Positions 34,905-46,746 of a stretch of 64,000 bases of DNA are shown here, in pieces. Both the position numbers and the translations under genes were made by a program. Where the stretch lies: NCBI GenBank assembly GCA_031310005.1, contig CM062384.1, forward strand, positions 992,001 to 1,056,000, in the 5' to 3' direction. How positions within the stretch are numbered: the stretch's first letter is position 1; each line of letters starts with the position of its first letter. Source of the stretch: Dactylellina haptotyla (lineage: Eukaryota > Ascomycota > Orbiliomycetes > Orbiliales > Orbiliaceae). A model generated the notes under the pieces. The model was not told the DNA's origin. It saw only the letters and a list, made by a program, of their open reading frames with translations, and ran no database searches.

Positions 34905-36343
34905 CTATCGACTACCCGATGGGAAATTTTTACTATAAAACCAAAAAAGATCATTTGTCAGCAACTTACTTCCCGAAAAAACAATGTATATAAGCAATGA
35001 AAATAAGGGACTCACATATTCAATAAAACACCCTTGACACTCCTAATCTCCGCCTTCACCTTCGAAAACTCATCTTCATCTTTCCCTGCACCGGCACCCG
35101 CATTGATGCTTACATACGGCGGCAGGTAGTTGTTCGCACTACCCACGCCGCCGTAAGTAGCTTTATAAGTAATAGTATTAAGGTACTCCGTGAGATCCTT
35201 AACGTTAACACCTAACTCCCCGCCTTCAGCGGCGACAACATCATCCGCTTCGTCTTTCAGAGATTTAAGCAACCGCTGGACACGGTCTAGCTTCTCATCC
35301 GGCGGCAGGGCGGTGTTATCATCTGCGCTGGCGACGGTGTGATGCGGTGATGTTTGAGTTTGAGCATCGACGTGGAAAACACGGGTTGGTAGTTCCGAGG
35401 AGGCGTAAGAGTAGATACTTTCTACATCTGACCCTGCGCCCTCTTCATCGTCTAGAGGGTCGTCCATTGTGCCGAGTGCTCGGGAGACTTTCATCGCAGG
35501 GTACTTGTGCTGGAGGACGCCAAATGGGGGGTTTGGATGCGTTTCTGAGGGGAGTGGCCGGTGGGCTAGTTCGGACAGCTTGTCGTTCATCTCGTCGAGT
35601 TTAGAGAGGGTGTGGCTGGAGAATTCGAGGCGGGCATCTGTTAAGTTATCGATCATGGGTTGGAAGTAGTATTTGGTAGCGGCGTAGATTGTGGCGGAGA
35701 CTCCGGCGAATAGGTAGGCGCCGGCTGTGAGTGTCTGGGTGTTGAAGATTGGTGGTGGGGGTGGAGGTGGGGGGAGATATTCGGGGAAAGTGACGATTGG
35801 TGCTCCTCCAGACGGGCGAGGAGGAAGATTCTGCATGATAGTCTGGAAATATAAGTTAGCTATATGCTTTTGGAAAAGAAATTTCGTAGAGATTCTTCAT
35901 ACTGTTCCTACGCTGGCGACCTCGACAGCTCTCTTCGCCGCAGCCCGGCTGGCAGCAGCACTGCTGCTCTCACTCGTCATTGGCATGAGGGACATTGGCG
36001 GCTCCGCCTGTACGACCTCCGACTTGCTCATGCCAGACTTTGCAAATTGCCAGGCGGGGACCCCCTTCTCGACCGGTAGCAGGCCATCGATCTCAGCTCT
36101 TGTCAGCCCCTTACTCTCCAGGAACGCTATCTTTCTCGTCCGTGTCGAGTTCTGAACGTCGGACTCGGCGAGGAAGCGGAGGGCTTGTTCTATTAACGCA
36201 GATCTGGAGAGAGGTTCTGGCTCCTGTGCGGGCTCTTCCGGGGTAGGAGCCGGCGCTGGGGGTATCGTTTTAGATTCGTCAGCGGGAGGCGGGCTCGACT
36301 GAGGCTCCGAGGGCTGGTCTTTCGGGCCTGTATCGTTAGCCAT
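34905..36343 (-). CDS. Peroxin Pex14/17 (Pex33)-like docking-complex protein
   Basis: Three exons (36343-35903, 35842-35016, 34932-34905) give 431 aa. The N-terminus is Pro/Glu-rich, followed by a Pex14 N-domain: SALIEQALRFLAESDVQNST and KIAFLESKGLTRAEIDGLL, the helix pair that binds Pex5/Pex19 in Pex14. The second half resembles Pex17: a Pro run (35750-35775), one hydrophobic segment (LTAGAYLFAGVSATIYAATK), then a coiled coil (LDEMNDKLSEL). This combination is the filamentous-fungal Pex14/17 (Pex33), part of the peroxisomal docking complex with Pex13 and Pex14. The last exon is only 28 nt and encodes IKNFPSGSR after a conserved GTGAGT donor; without it the frame stops directly at the donor. 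Plain Pex14 is the main alternative. Confidence 0.78.
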
Positions 36344-37412
36344 GACGGTAAATCCGGTATATAGTCTTTTGTAGTCGTAACAGAATCGTCTGCGACGCGC
36401 GATTGCCCCGGTAGAGGTGGTGAAGGCGAATTCTGGAGGTCCGAAGCCGGGACAGGAGGTTGGCGATGTTGATGTTATGTTGACATGCGACAACACGCGC
36501 CAAAGTTCGCCTGGGGTTCGACTGCCTCGGTTCAAATTTCCGAGGCAATGGGCCAACCAACCAGCGGTCCAGATCTTCGTACCGAAATATCAACCAGAAA
36601 CTCGGACAACAAGTATAGAAGTGATAGTGAATCAAGCTTAGAATGTGGTTACAAATCTCCTCTATACTCATTTTAGACTGTACAAGTATCTATTTCTAAG
36701 ATGTATAGCGGTACGGAAAACTACAGTCGTCGAAAGGCAATTTTCCGCTTTGGGAATCCCAGCGAATCGGGTTGCACAAACAGATTCCAACATCTTCAAC
36801 GCCGACGCCAGCTGCAAAGTGTGTTGTAATATAAGCCTGTAATTAGTGTAACGCGGATGCCTTGACTGTTAACATAGTGACACGATTGTGAAACATAAAA
36901 TTAAACTATTATTACCAATCTTTAGAGTCGAGTGATATCGATATGAAGCAAGAATATCATTCTGAGGAACTTAGGATAATCACAACCACAAATTCGGTCA
37001 GATATACTCTATGCTTTTACGACTTTTACTTGAGGAAAGCCCATATCGCACCAAACAAAAACTTTATTAATCTCGCTGCTAAGGGTGGGAAAGTACAACA
37101 AAAAACAAGAACAAAAAACCAATATATACATCAAGCGAAAATCGCCTATCTAGCTACTTTGCACCTAGCAGATGCCTCTGGCCATTGCCTGCTAGAATGC
37201 ATAGTAGCTAAACGAAACAAAAAACAATAAAAAAAACGTAAGAGCATAAGAACGAAAACATAACAAAAACAAAGAACGCAAAAAAAAAAAAAAAGAAAAG
37301 ACGAGCAGATAACCTCGCCATCAGACCGGTCAGCATCGCAACCGGGTCGTCCCTACCCTCACTGGACGATCAGTCAACGTGGATGAGAGACAAAAATGCC
37401 TCTCACCGACGT
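36344..37412. other. Intergenic region with 3' hairpin
   Basis: Between the Pex14/17 start and the 3' end of the large orphan gene, both minus strand. It carries the hairpin listed separately and a long A-rich stretch (about 37200-37300). No gene. Confidence 0.45.
37151..37210 (-). other. Imperfect inverted repeat (stem-loop) in a probable 3' UTR
   Basis: Arms 37151-37171 and 37189-37210 are complementary over about 18 of 22 positions, including TAGCTACT and CTAGCAG blocks, with a 17-nt loop. It lies 200 bp downstream of the stop of the minus-strand orphan gene. Confidence 0.6.
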
Positions 37413-39102
37413 TTAAACATAATCGTCAGCGTTAGGATTGGGACGACCAGCTGGCGGTGGCCCGTCCTGGCGGAACATCTCCTTCACATAGGGGGGCAAG
37501 GGGTGAAGCTCCCCGCCCTTGAGGAAAGGATTCTTCCCGAATCCGTCCAGCCCGGCCACAAAGGGGGGCGGAATTGGTCGTGTGGGTGGCGAGGGCACCA
37601 TCCCAGGAAGCCAGGAGACGGCCGGGTAATCCTGCCAAAGCAGACGCCAACCCTGCCGCTCCATGAACCTCGCGGTCTCCAGGTCGAGGAGGCCGCCGGG
37701 CGTGGTGTCATCCAACGCCCAGAACAGCTCTCCCTCCAACCACCACGGTCCAAACTCCGCTTGCAGCTGGTCCGCGACAGCTCGAACGCAGGACTCGAAG
37801 GTCTGGTCAGACCAGACCGACGGCGCCCTACGCTTGATCTGGCGCTTTACCCAGCGAAACATCAGCCGCGCCGCGCCGATGTGGCCATGATCGATCGCCA
37901 AGCGCGCGAGAAACCCGAACGCATTGGCCTCCCAGCCTGGAGCGAATCCAACCTGGTATGAATATTGGTACGAGGAACCCCCGTTACCTTCATCAACATT
38001 CATAAACAGGCTGTACGTGCCTGGGGAAACGGTGTGGGCTACCTGTTGCCGCCAAAGGTCGCTGTTCGTCGGAACAAGCCTTTGCTTCAGGGCCCTCAGC
38101 CGTTGGATGTCGCAGCGGGGCGCGAGGTTCCCGTTTAGCATCGCGCGCCCACCGCAGAGCTTGAAATGGGCAGTATCGCCCCACTGACAATCGAGACTGC
38201 AGTATCGTGTTGTGCTCTGGAACCCACACTTTGGACAGCCGAGTGTCAACTCTGCGGCTATCCGTCTCCCGCAAGCGAGGTTACAACACTGGTAGAATAT
38301 GTTGCTCAGGTCTACGGGAAACCTGGAACCTTGCGGTACAACAACTCTACAGTGAGGGTCTGAGCCATCTACCCTTAGAGGGGCGCCTGCCACGAATCGA
38401 GGATTCGTGACGAAAAATATCTTCCCCGGAGCTCTGTTGCATGTGGTATACAACCCCCCTCGGGTGACAAATGTCCCGTCGGGACTAAATTTATAATTCA
38501 CAAAACGTTAGGATATTACTCGTGGAATTTAAAAACGCATTTTCATTTCATTTTTATTAAAAAAAAAAAACAATTATATAAAAAAAATTAATGACTAGTA
38601 CTTACTTAGTCCCATACACACGCTCAAGGTCGGTCAATGGCTTGACCTTGAGCCTATTCGTGTATCCGCTCTCCTCTTGGGAGAGGAAGCGGTAGCGCCG
38701 GTCGTGGGGGCTTTTTATCTCGACGGCCTCGGCCGGAGCCCCCTGCTCCGCCGGCTTCTCCACATAATAGGAGAACACTCTCCTCTGTTTAACGTCCACA
38801 GGGACGACCACCTCTCCTCGCCTGCAGTCGAGGGGTGGAGGGGCACCTAACATAAAGGCGCGCTCATCCACGCCCCCGATGCCTCCGACCATATTGGACG
38901 GGTAAGAATGATACATGAGTTCGTCATGGACGAACTCCCCGTCTCGCCTCATGGGCGGATCATCAAACCTCCCCTCTAACCCGTAAGACGGGAAGAGATG
39001 GAAGTTGTCCGCGATCTTCCTGCGGACCCACCCTTCGGCCACCTGGCCCTCCTCGTTCAAAACAGGCTTTCTTGCCTCTGGCTTCTTCTTGCCAGCCGAG
39101 TG
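37413..39102 (-). CDS. In-frame continuation of the large orphan gene after a TAG; MYND-like zinc finger
   Basis: Directly after the TAG at 39103-39105 the same frame stays open for 165 codons (39102-38606). It then crosses a GTAAGT...TAACG...TTTAG intron in phase and continues through 38484-37413, for 522 more residues in all. No ATG at the beginning could serve as an obvious independent start. The first part is hydrophilic (EGWVRRKIADNFHLFPSYG). The second contains a MYND-like cysteine pattern: CNLAC, CPKC, RYCSLDC and HFKLC, plus Trp-rich helical segments (PWWLEGELFWALDD) and a Pro-rich C-terminus. MYND fingers bind Pro-rich peptides; the role here is unknown. The segment is GC-rich compared with its flanks. 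It may be the C-terminus of a readthrough product, the remnant of a nonsense-mutated gene, or follow a sequencing error. Confidence 0.6.
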
Positions 39103-42100
39103 CTACTCGGACTGGGGAGGCCTAGCCAGGCTTCCAAGCCCGGTCCCGTCCACAATAAGTGGCCTCAACGGAGACCTGCCTGCTCCCGATGGCTGTTGAA
39201 CAGCGGGCACATCGGTTGCGCCTTCTTCCTTCGTGACCACCTTGTCGTTACCATCCTTGGCTGGGTTGCCAGGGAGGCCCGAAGCCGAAGCTCCCTCTCT
39301 GACCTCCGCTGGTCCCGCCTTGGTGACTACTGGCTTTATATCTCCAGAGACCTGACATTGAGCGGAGCTTGCTTGAACAGCGAGCTGCTCGGCCTTCTTT
39401 GCTGCTTGTTGAGCACGACGTTCCTTCTTTGTCAATGACTTGAACTGAATCCTTTCTTCAAGGACGAGGACAGAACGCTTGTTGGTTATCTCGCTAGCAG
39501 GAGAAGATGTCTCTACTTTCGCAGGGGATGGTGTTTCTGGTTTCCCAGAAGATGGTGTTGCTGTTTTCGCTGGCGGTGGCGTTTTCGTTTTCATAAGAGA
39601 TGGTGCTTTCGCAACGACATGAGATGCCTTTGCTACCACTGGTTGTGGTTTTATAAGAGATGGCGCCTTCGCAACTGTAATCGAGGGTGCTTTTGCTTCA
39701 GTGGAGGACGACGTTTCCACTTTTGCCAACTGGACTGTACCAGTTCTTGCCGAGGGACTCGGGGGAACTTGACTGGCGACCACTGGCGCTTTAGCAACCT
39801 TAGGAGATGATGCACTTGCTACCACAACAGGTGGGGTTGTTGCAACAATGGGCACTGATGATTCTGTTTTCACAGGAGATGGTGTTCTCATAACCACGGC
39901 AGATGGTGCGTTTGCTTTGGTAGGAGAGGAAGGTTCGAGCTTTCTCGCTAGGGTTGTAGCAACCTTTTTCTCCTGAACCGAAGAACGTTGAGCAGTAACC
40001 GCTTGTTGATCTTGAGTAGCTTTAACTGCCCTTTGAGCTCGAGTCGGCGTGGTGAGCGGTCTCAGATTCTTCCTAGGTGTGACAATTGCATACTCCCTTT
40101 GATCTCGAACAGGAGTGATTGGTCTTTGAATCTTCTTCGGGGTGACGACTCCCTTCTCGTCCTTCTTCGGTGTGACAACCGGCTTCTGATCTGTCTTCTG
40201 AGGAGTGAGAATCACCTTCAGATCTGCAGCTGGTATTACAACAGCCCTTCTCTCCTTCTTAGGGGTGACCTTCTCTGCTTCGACGACTTCCTTCTCTGTA
40301 ACTTCCTTTCCTTCAGGCTTCTTCTCTTCAATCGTGTTCTCCATCTGTGCCTTCGTTGCCGGTACTTTGCTCGCATCAGCGATAGTCGGGTTTTCCCCAG
40401 CACAAGCGTTTTCAGACAAACCATCGCTTGGGGATGCCACCCGCGCAATCTCTCTGTTTGTTTGAGGCTCGGCGAACGGGGAGAACCCAAGCATCTCACC
40501 GATTAAAGCATCGTCACTGCATTCAACCTGAACGGTGGTGGGTTCAGTTGGTGTAGTCTCCAGAGGTGACTGCGCCTTCAGAAGCTTAGGAACCACCAAA
40601 ATGGGGAATTCCTCGACAGACTCGAACACTGGGATGGGTGGGGGTGGATTAACCTTCCTTTCTACCTTTGGCTTCACATTCTTTCCGGACGATTTCCTAT
40701 TATCTTTCCTTGGGCCAACCGGTCTTACTCCTGCGGTGGGCTTTTTACCGAGCTTTTGTCCGGGTCCAGTTTGCTGTTTATTCGAGGTAGCAGTCGGCTT
40801 GGGGGACGGCTTTCGCACAATCGGTGGTGAACTGTATTCGGGGAACACTGCATTATGGTTGCCATTGTGGATAACTGGGACACGGCGACGAATAGGACGC
40901 GATGACGTTGCCGATTTTGGTTTCTTATCTGAGACCAGGGTCCAAACGACTTGTTCTTGCTTTGATGCCTCAATTGCCTTACGCATTGCTTCCTCGTCAT
41001 CATAAAATTCCTCCTGGGACTGAGGAGACTCTTTGGAAGCTGATGAAGAAAGCGACGTCTGAGGAGAGTGACTGGCTTTCTTGGGTGTAGATGGAGATGA
41101 TCCAGCAGCAGCAGCCGCTGCGTCAGCTCGCTTCTTCGCCTTTCTACGGATACGACGCAACTCTGTTTGATGTATATCGTCAGTGACATGTTTCAAAGCT
41201 AGGGTAGATCTTGAAGAGTCGTAGGGAGACAAGTAAGCATGTCAGAATGATGTACTTACTCGTAGGTGTGAGAATTTCATCAGAATTCTCGTCTTTCTCC
41301 ATAGGAATCTGTTCTTCTGGGGTAGTAGGTCTCGTGACCGCTGGAGTTCCGTTACCTATTTGTACTAAATTAGTATTGAATCTATAAGGGTCGTACTGAA
41401 GAAGAGGAATGTCTTACCATTAGATCCGATTTCGACGTCAAGAGCAGCTGCGGCCTTTGCTTCTTGGAACATCTGGTCTTCAAGTTGCTGGAGTGCTAAC
41501 TCATTCGCAGCCCTTGCTTTGCGTCGTTCTTTCTTAGCTATTTATAGAGAAGGATGGTTAGATTCTGTTACTACCTGAGATATGATCATTTTGAGTTACA
41601 GCGAATCTTAAAAAGAGCTTACCTTTAGCTTTGGAGACTGGCCCTGATGAAGCAGACATTGGAATGACTTGTTTCTGCTTCTTTTCGACGCCAGCCTTAA
41701 GGTCTTCGACAGGGGATTGACTTGGCTTTGGTGTGACAATCATGGAAGTTTCAGGCTCTGCAGGGATAGTTGTGTCTTCAACGCTGGTGGCGACTTGAGC
41801 AACGTTAACTGCGTATTATCCGTATTAGCAAGAAGAACATGGATGATATGAGGATTAGAAAGATAAGCAACATACCCTTATTTTCGAGTTTCATATTAAG
41901 ACGTTCCTCTTTTCGTTTCTCAGACCTCCGCTTATTCTTCTTCTTGCATTTTCTACTGCCCGGGCTCACCTCGGTCTGAATGATTGTGCCGGATGAATGC
42001 TCACTCAGAGGGTTTGCATCGACCATCTCAACATCGTCAAGGGAAGAACACCTGGTGGGGGAAGAAGATTGAACGAGAGGAGCTTGCGGAGTAAGCTTCT

Positions 42101-43256
42101 CAGTGGCCAGCTTGTCGAGGAGCTTGCCTGCTTTCTTCATTCCTGTATGGCTCTCACGAGGGCAGCTTCCTCGAGCCATGGTCTGACGGAGACGCTCCAT
42201 GAGATTGGGATAGGTGGGAACCAAACCTTCGACAGTATTCGCGTGTCCGTTCAAGAGGCAATTGTCCCAGAGGGTGATTAAAGACTGAAAGAAGTATATG
42301 ACGACAAGGGATCGACAGAGAACCGCACGAGTGTAGAGAACTTCTCCGCTTTCATGGGTTTCGATAATCTTCCGGAAGTACTTCTCACCCAAGTCGTCGA
42401 GACATTGCATTGGGTGTTTCTTGGTGTGGGTGGCGTACTGAGAGTCGATGCGGAAAGAATCATTGTCAACAAACCTTGGGGACTTGGCCCAGTTCTCAAG
42501 CTGCTGGAGGAGAATCTCGACAGGACGACCATTCATGTAGTGCTCAACATTGACGTCGTAGGCGATTTGGTGATAGGATCGGAGGATGGGGCTCTTATCA
42601 ACGGCCGCCATCATGGCGTGAGAAATGAGTTTCTCCAATTGCCCCCCGCTGAGGAGACGGCCGAGGTGGAAGCGGATGAAATCCAAGCCAGTTCCGAGCT
42701 CATTGAGGAGTTCTTGGAGGATCTTGTGTTCTTCGATGACAAGTTTCTTGGCACGTTCTTCCCAGATAGGAGAGGCGGCTTCGAGACTTTCCAAGAAAGG
42801 ACGGCCGTAGTTGGTTGTGTCAGAGGGCTCTGCGTTAACCGACTTGGTGATACCTTTGGTGAAGATACCGTGCATGTGGGTGATGACATGACGATAGCCT
42901 TCGACTGCATCCTCATCATCGTCAAGAAGACGGTCGACGACGTGGATGTCTTCGAGGTGCTCGTAAGGAGGAGGAAGCTTGCGATAAGATGGGGGGATAG
43001 AATGGATGAGAGGGGATGCGGCACGAAGGCGAAGGAGCTCGAGAAGCTCTTCGGTTTTCTTGGAATCTTGGATGTAATAGACTGTCAATTCACCACCTGG
43101 TGGGACGAAGTCTGCGCTGAGGGTCATGACCTTGGAGTCATCGTATCCCTTTGGGAGGAGCATCAGGAACGTGTCTTCGCTGAGGTCCTTGATCTTGACT
43201 TGACTAGCACCGTCAAGAGTGGCGATGATGAGACGATAGCAACGTTTGTTTGGCAT
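39103..43256 (-). CDS. Large unrecognised protein, repetitive Ser/Thr/Pro/Lys-rich second half
   Basis: Five exons (43256-41876, 41808-41623, 41537-41418, 41364-41260, 41198-39103) join in phase to give 1,295 aa, ending at TAG 39103-39105. I do not recognise the family. Residues 1-400 look globular: IIATLDGASQVKIKDLSEDTFLMLLP, a mixed helical region, and GRPVEILLQQLENW. From about 430 the chain becomes Lys/Glu-rich (KCKKKNKRRSEKRKEERL), and residues 700-1,250 are low-complexity with many VTPKK, KAPS and SPxK-type units. A short basic coiled coil follows (LTKKERRAQQAAKKAEQL). The frame continues after the stop in the next feature. A different ATG upstream is possible (see 43410-43622). It is divergent from the KH gene. 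Confidence 0.75.
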
Positions 43257-44432
43257 TTTGATAGAGTCTTGCGGTTTCAGATAAGATATCTTGCGGGAGA
43301 GAGCTTTTTGATCGAAGATCTATACAACGAGTCAGGAAGCGATTCCCAGCAACGTTCAGACTAGTTCTACGAGAGGAGAAAACGAAGCCAGAGACGAGGG
43401 ACGGGTAAACTACAGATGGCACATACCTTCTTGATGCTTGAGAGCAGAGAGTTTGGCTTTTTGTGATAGAGCTTTTGAGCGTTGATGGAGCTTTTCGAAC
43501 GTGATGATGGCTTGCTTGGATTGAAGTTTTTTCGGAGGGAGAGAGGAGAGATGGAAGAAGGATGGTGGGGGGGCTTCTTTTATTGTTTCGAGGATGGCAC
43601 GCTCGACGACAGTTGCGAACATCGAGGGGAATTTTTATCCCCCGGTCGAAGCCACAACGCAGTCACACGATTGTAATAAAAAGCGGTCACATATACACAA
43701 TACCCTGATGCTTTCTGCTATCTGCAAGCAAAGCTGGATGGTGGTATAGACCCTTCCTCTGTCGTCTTCACTGCCTTCACGTTAACCAAGTTGTAATACC
43801 GGGGAAAGATAGCCACAATATATGAAAGCCATCCTAAACACTATCTATATTCTGGCAATGTAGCTTATTAATCTACTGTATAGCATACATCTCTCTGTAA
43901 AGCGTCTACGTGACGAGTAGTGATGATGGGCAGCGTGTACGCGATACACATATCGCGAACGTCGCGGCGTGGTGTTTGGAGGGAAATGTGTTGCGGATGT
44001 GTTGCGGGGTGTTGGAAGCGCCCGTTTGGGACTCGCGCGGGCGTGTTATTTCGCGCAGAAAAGCAGCCAGCCAGCCAAACCAGCCCGGCCAGCCAATCAG
44101 TTTTGGTGCGCCGGGTTGCGGCCAGCCAACCAGACCAGCCTCCGTCTGCCTGCCGTCCCTTCCCTCCTCATCCCTTCGCCTCACTATTACTACCACCACA
44201 CCACTACCACTGCGTCCGTTCAATCCACGACGCATCCTCTACTCGAACGCACTAACATCGCCATCATCCTTCGACGTCAGACGACGCACAGTCTTCTCTC
44301 ATCAATCGCGCCGGACACCTGCTGCGCCCAAGTCGCGGCCAGGATCGCTTCCTCAACTTCGAGTTCACCGTAGAAACCCATTTGTCCTCTCCGTGGTGGT
44401 GTGGATAAAAGCCATCTCGTCCTCACCCTGCC
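43257..44432. promoter_or_regulatory. Divergent intergenic region, orphan gene / KH gene
   Basis: Contains a possible upstream exon of the orphan gene (separate entry) and, at 44060-44150, a cluster of CCAGCC units with CCAAT, near the probable KH promoter. No other gene. Confidence 0.4.
43410..43622 (-). other. Possible upstream exon or upstream ORF of the orphan gene
   Basis: A 65-codon, protein-like segment (LHQRSKALSQKAKLSALKHQE) ends at a GTATGT donor. If it splices to the AAG at 43270-43272, it adds an N-terminal extension in frame with the orphan protein. If it splices to the better TATAG acceptor, it runs out of frame and stops after a further 30 codons. The sequence does not decide between a coding exon and a leader with an upstream ORF. 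Confidence 0.35.
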
Positions 44433-46746
44433 ATGGCTGACCCCAGCAACGTCGCCGCTCTCCTCGCCGCGCTGAGTACGTTCCATCATCATCATCATCG
44501 TCGTCGTCATCAGGATTACCACCACGTTGCCGTCCGTTGTCTTCAAATACTGATATCAACCTTCTGCAGCCAACCAACAGCAACAGCGAGGAGCCGGCGT
44601 CCAGACCCCCCAGAGCATCCTCGCTAACCTTCAACAGCAGCAGCAGCAGTCATCCGTCCAGCAACCCCCAAACGCGAACACTCTTGCCGCTCTGCAGAGT
44701 CTTCTGGCCAATGTCCAGCAACCCACGCCTCCTGGAGGTTCTGTGGCGCCCCCTCCGGGCAACTTTCCTCTCCCTCAGCCCACCGGCTCTGGTGCCCTAG
44801 ACCTTTCCAACATTCGGCCCACCGGCACCGGATCGGTATCCCTTCAAGATGCTATTGCGAAAGCCCGAAACTTCGCGTCCGAACGCGGAATCCAGCCCGG
44901 TGCCTATCCTCGTATGCCCTTCTCTTCATCTATTCCATACCACGAGACTCCACTGACTTTTTTTCTAATTGCTACAGCCTCCGGCAGCCCTCGAGACTTC
45001 GATAGAGGCGGCAACGGTGGCCGGGGATACGGCCCAGACGCCAGGTCTCGCTCAAGATCACCCAGTGGACGAAGCGGATCGTACGGTGGGGGTGGTGGAG
45101 GCGGTGGAGGCGGTGGCAGAGACGCCAACTTCAACCCAAATCCGTATCGTGAGGAACGACGTGGAAGAAACCAGTTCAATTCGCCTCGTCCCAGGGATCG
45201 ATCGTTCAGTCCGAATCGTAACCGTCGAAACTCACCGCGAAACTTTCGCGAGCGTTCACCGCAAGGCGAGGGAAATATCACAGACCATATGATGATAGAC
45301 GCGTCATTGGTTGGCTTGATTATTGGTCGCCGTGGGGAGACCCTCAAGAGAGTAGAGGAGATGAGTGGGGCTAGAGTACAGTTCGTTGCCGATAGCAGAG
45401 GCGAACCCGAGCGTGTTTGCAACATTACCGGACCCAGAGCGGCAGTGCAATCCGCGAGACAACAGATCCAAACCATCATTTCCGAGAACAGCGCCAGCAG
45501 CATCCGTGACGACCACCGGCGTAGCAACTATGGACATGGGCACGGGCATGGGAAGCATGGTGGTGGAGGCGGAGGTGGTGGCCATGGGGGTGGTGGCGGC
45601 GGCGGCGGTGGTGGTGGAGGAGGAGGAAGCAACAGCAGCGGAGGAGGAGGCGGAAACGCGGCGGCGGCCGCCGCTGCTGCTGGCCGTCAAGACCCTGCGC
45701 ACCACCCCGTTCTGAAAGAAGGTGGTAAGTTAATTCTCTTTTCGCTTCATCCTCTTATCTTTACTAACACCCACTTTAGAAAATAGTATGCAGATCATGG
45801 TGCCTGACAAGACAGTTGGGCTTATCATTGGACGTCGAGGTGAAACTATCCAAGATCTCCAAGATAGGTCTGGCTGCCACATCAACATCGTGGGCGAGAG
45901 CAAGTCCGTGAATGGTTTCCGGCCTGTCAATTTGATCGGTAGTACTGAAGCTGCTATGCGTGCCAAGGCTTTGATTATGGAAATAGTCGAATCCGATGTG
46001 AGACCCGGCCCCGGCGGCCCTCCCCCTGGACAGCAACAGGGCGGGGGTGGCGGAGGAGGCGGGGGTCGCCAGCAGCAAGGAGGTGGGTATGGTAACCAAG
46101 GTGGAGGAGGAGGAGATAAGAATGGTGAGACTATACGTGTGCCAATCGACGCCGTAGGCATGATTATCGGAAAAGGTACATTACTTCCACAATTGATACT
46201 ACCACAACCTCAGCTAACCCGCTATTAGGTGGTGAGACAATTAAAGAGATGCAAAACACTACTGGCTGCCGCATTAATGTGCTAAGTCAGCAGCAAACAT
46301 CGGATGGAGAACGTGAAATTTCGTTGTCAGGCCCTCCTGATGCAATTGCGCGAGCGAAAGCCGCCATCGATGAAAAAGTCGAGACTGCTGTATGTATTAT
46401 CAGACGTAAACCGTTTATAAGCAAGCCTCTAACCCATGATTTTCTGCTATAGCGACGGCAAGGCCAAGTGAAGGGATCCGATGGGAGCCCTCCCGGCGGC
46501 CAAGGCGGTGTTGACCCCCAGGCCTACCAGCAGGCTCTAAATGCGTATGCACAGGCCGCAGTCGCAGCTGGTGGTGCGCCCCAATCCGGATCTACTGACC
46601 AAGCGAATGACCCGTACCAGGCCTATGGTGGGTACCAAGCGTATGCCCAAACTTATGCACAGATGTACTATGCCGCCATCGCAGCCCAACAGCAACAGCA
46701 ACAGCAATCAGGCGGCCCCGGTGGATCTGGTGCCCCTGGAACATGA
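44433..46746 (+). CDS. Triple KH-domain RNA-binding protein, FUBP-like
   Basis: Six exons (44433-44475, 44570-44911, 44978-45724, 45780-46175, 46229-46389, 46453-46746) give 660 aa. Three KH domains carry intact GxxG loops: VGLIIGRRGETLK, VGLIIGRRGETIQ and VGMIIGKGGETIK, the last split by an intron inside the loop. The N-terminus is Gln-rich and has an RS/Gly-rich linker (SRSRSPSGRSGSYGG). Long poly-Gly runs separate KH1, KH2 and KH3. The C-terminus has Tyr-rich units (YQAYGGYQAYAQTYAQMYY) and a Gln run, like the tails of FUBP/KSRP proteins. Expected to bind single-stranded RNA or DNA and act in splicing or mRNA turnover; the targets in this organism are unknown. Confidence 0.88.

Noticed and set aside
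42354-43364. 336-codon plus-strand ORF
   Set aside because: Antisense to the orphan gene, whose splicing and frame are consistent over many exons; no domain in the antisense product.
44904-46161. Pro-rich minus-strand ORFs opposite the KH gene
   Set aside because: Reverse complement of poly-Gly coding repeats; no independent support.
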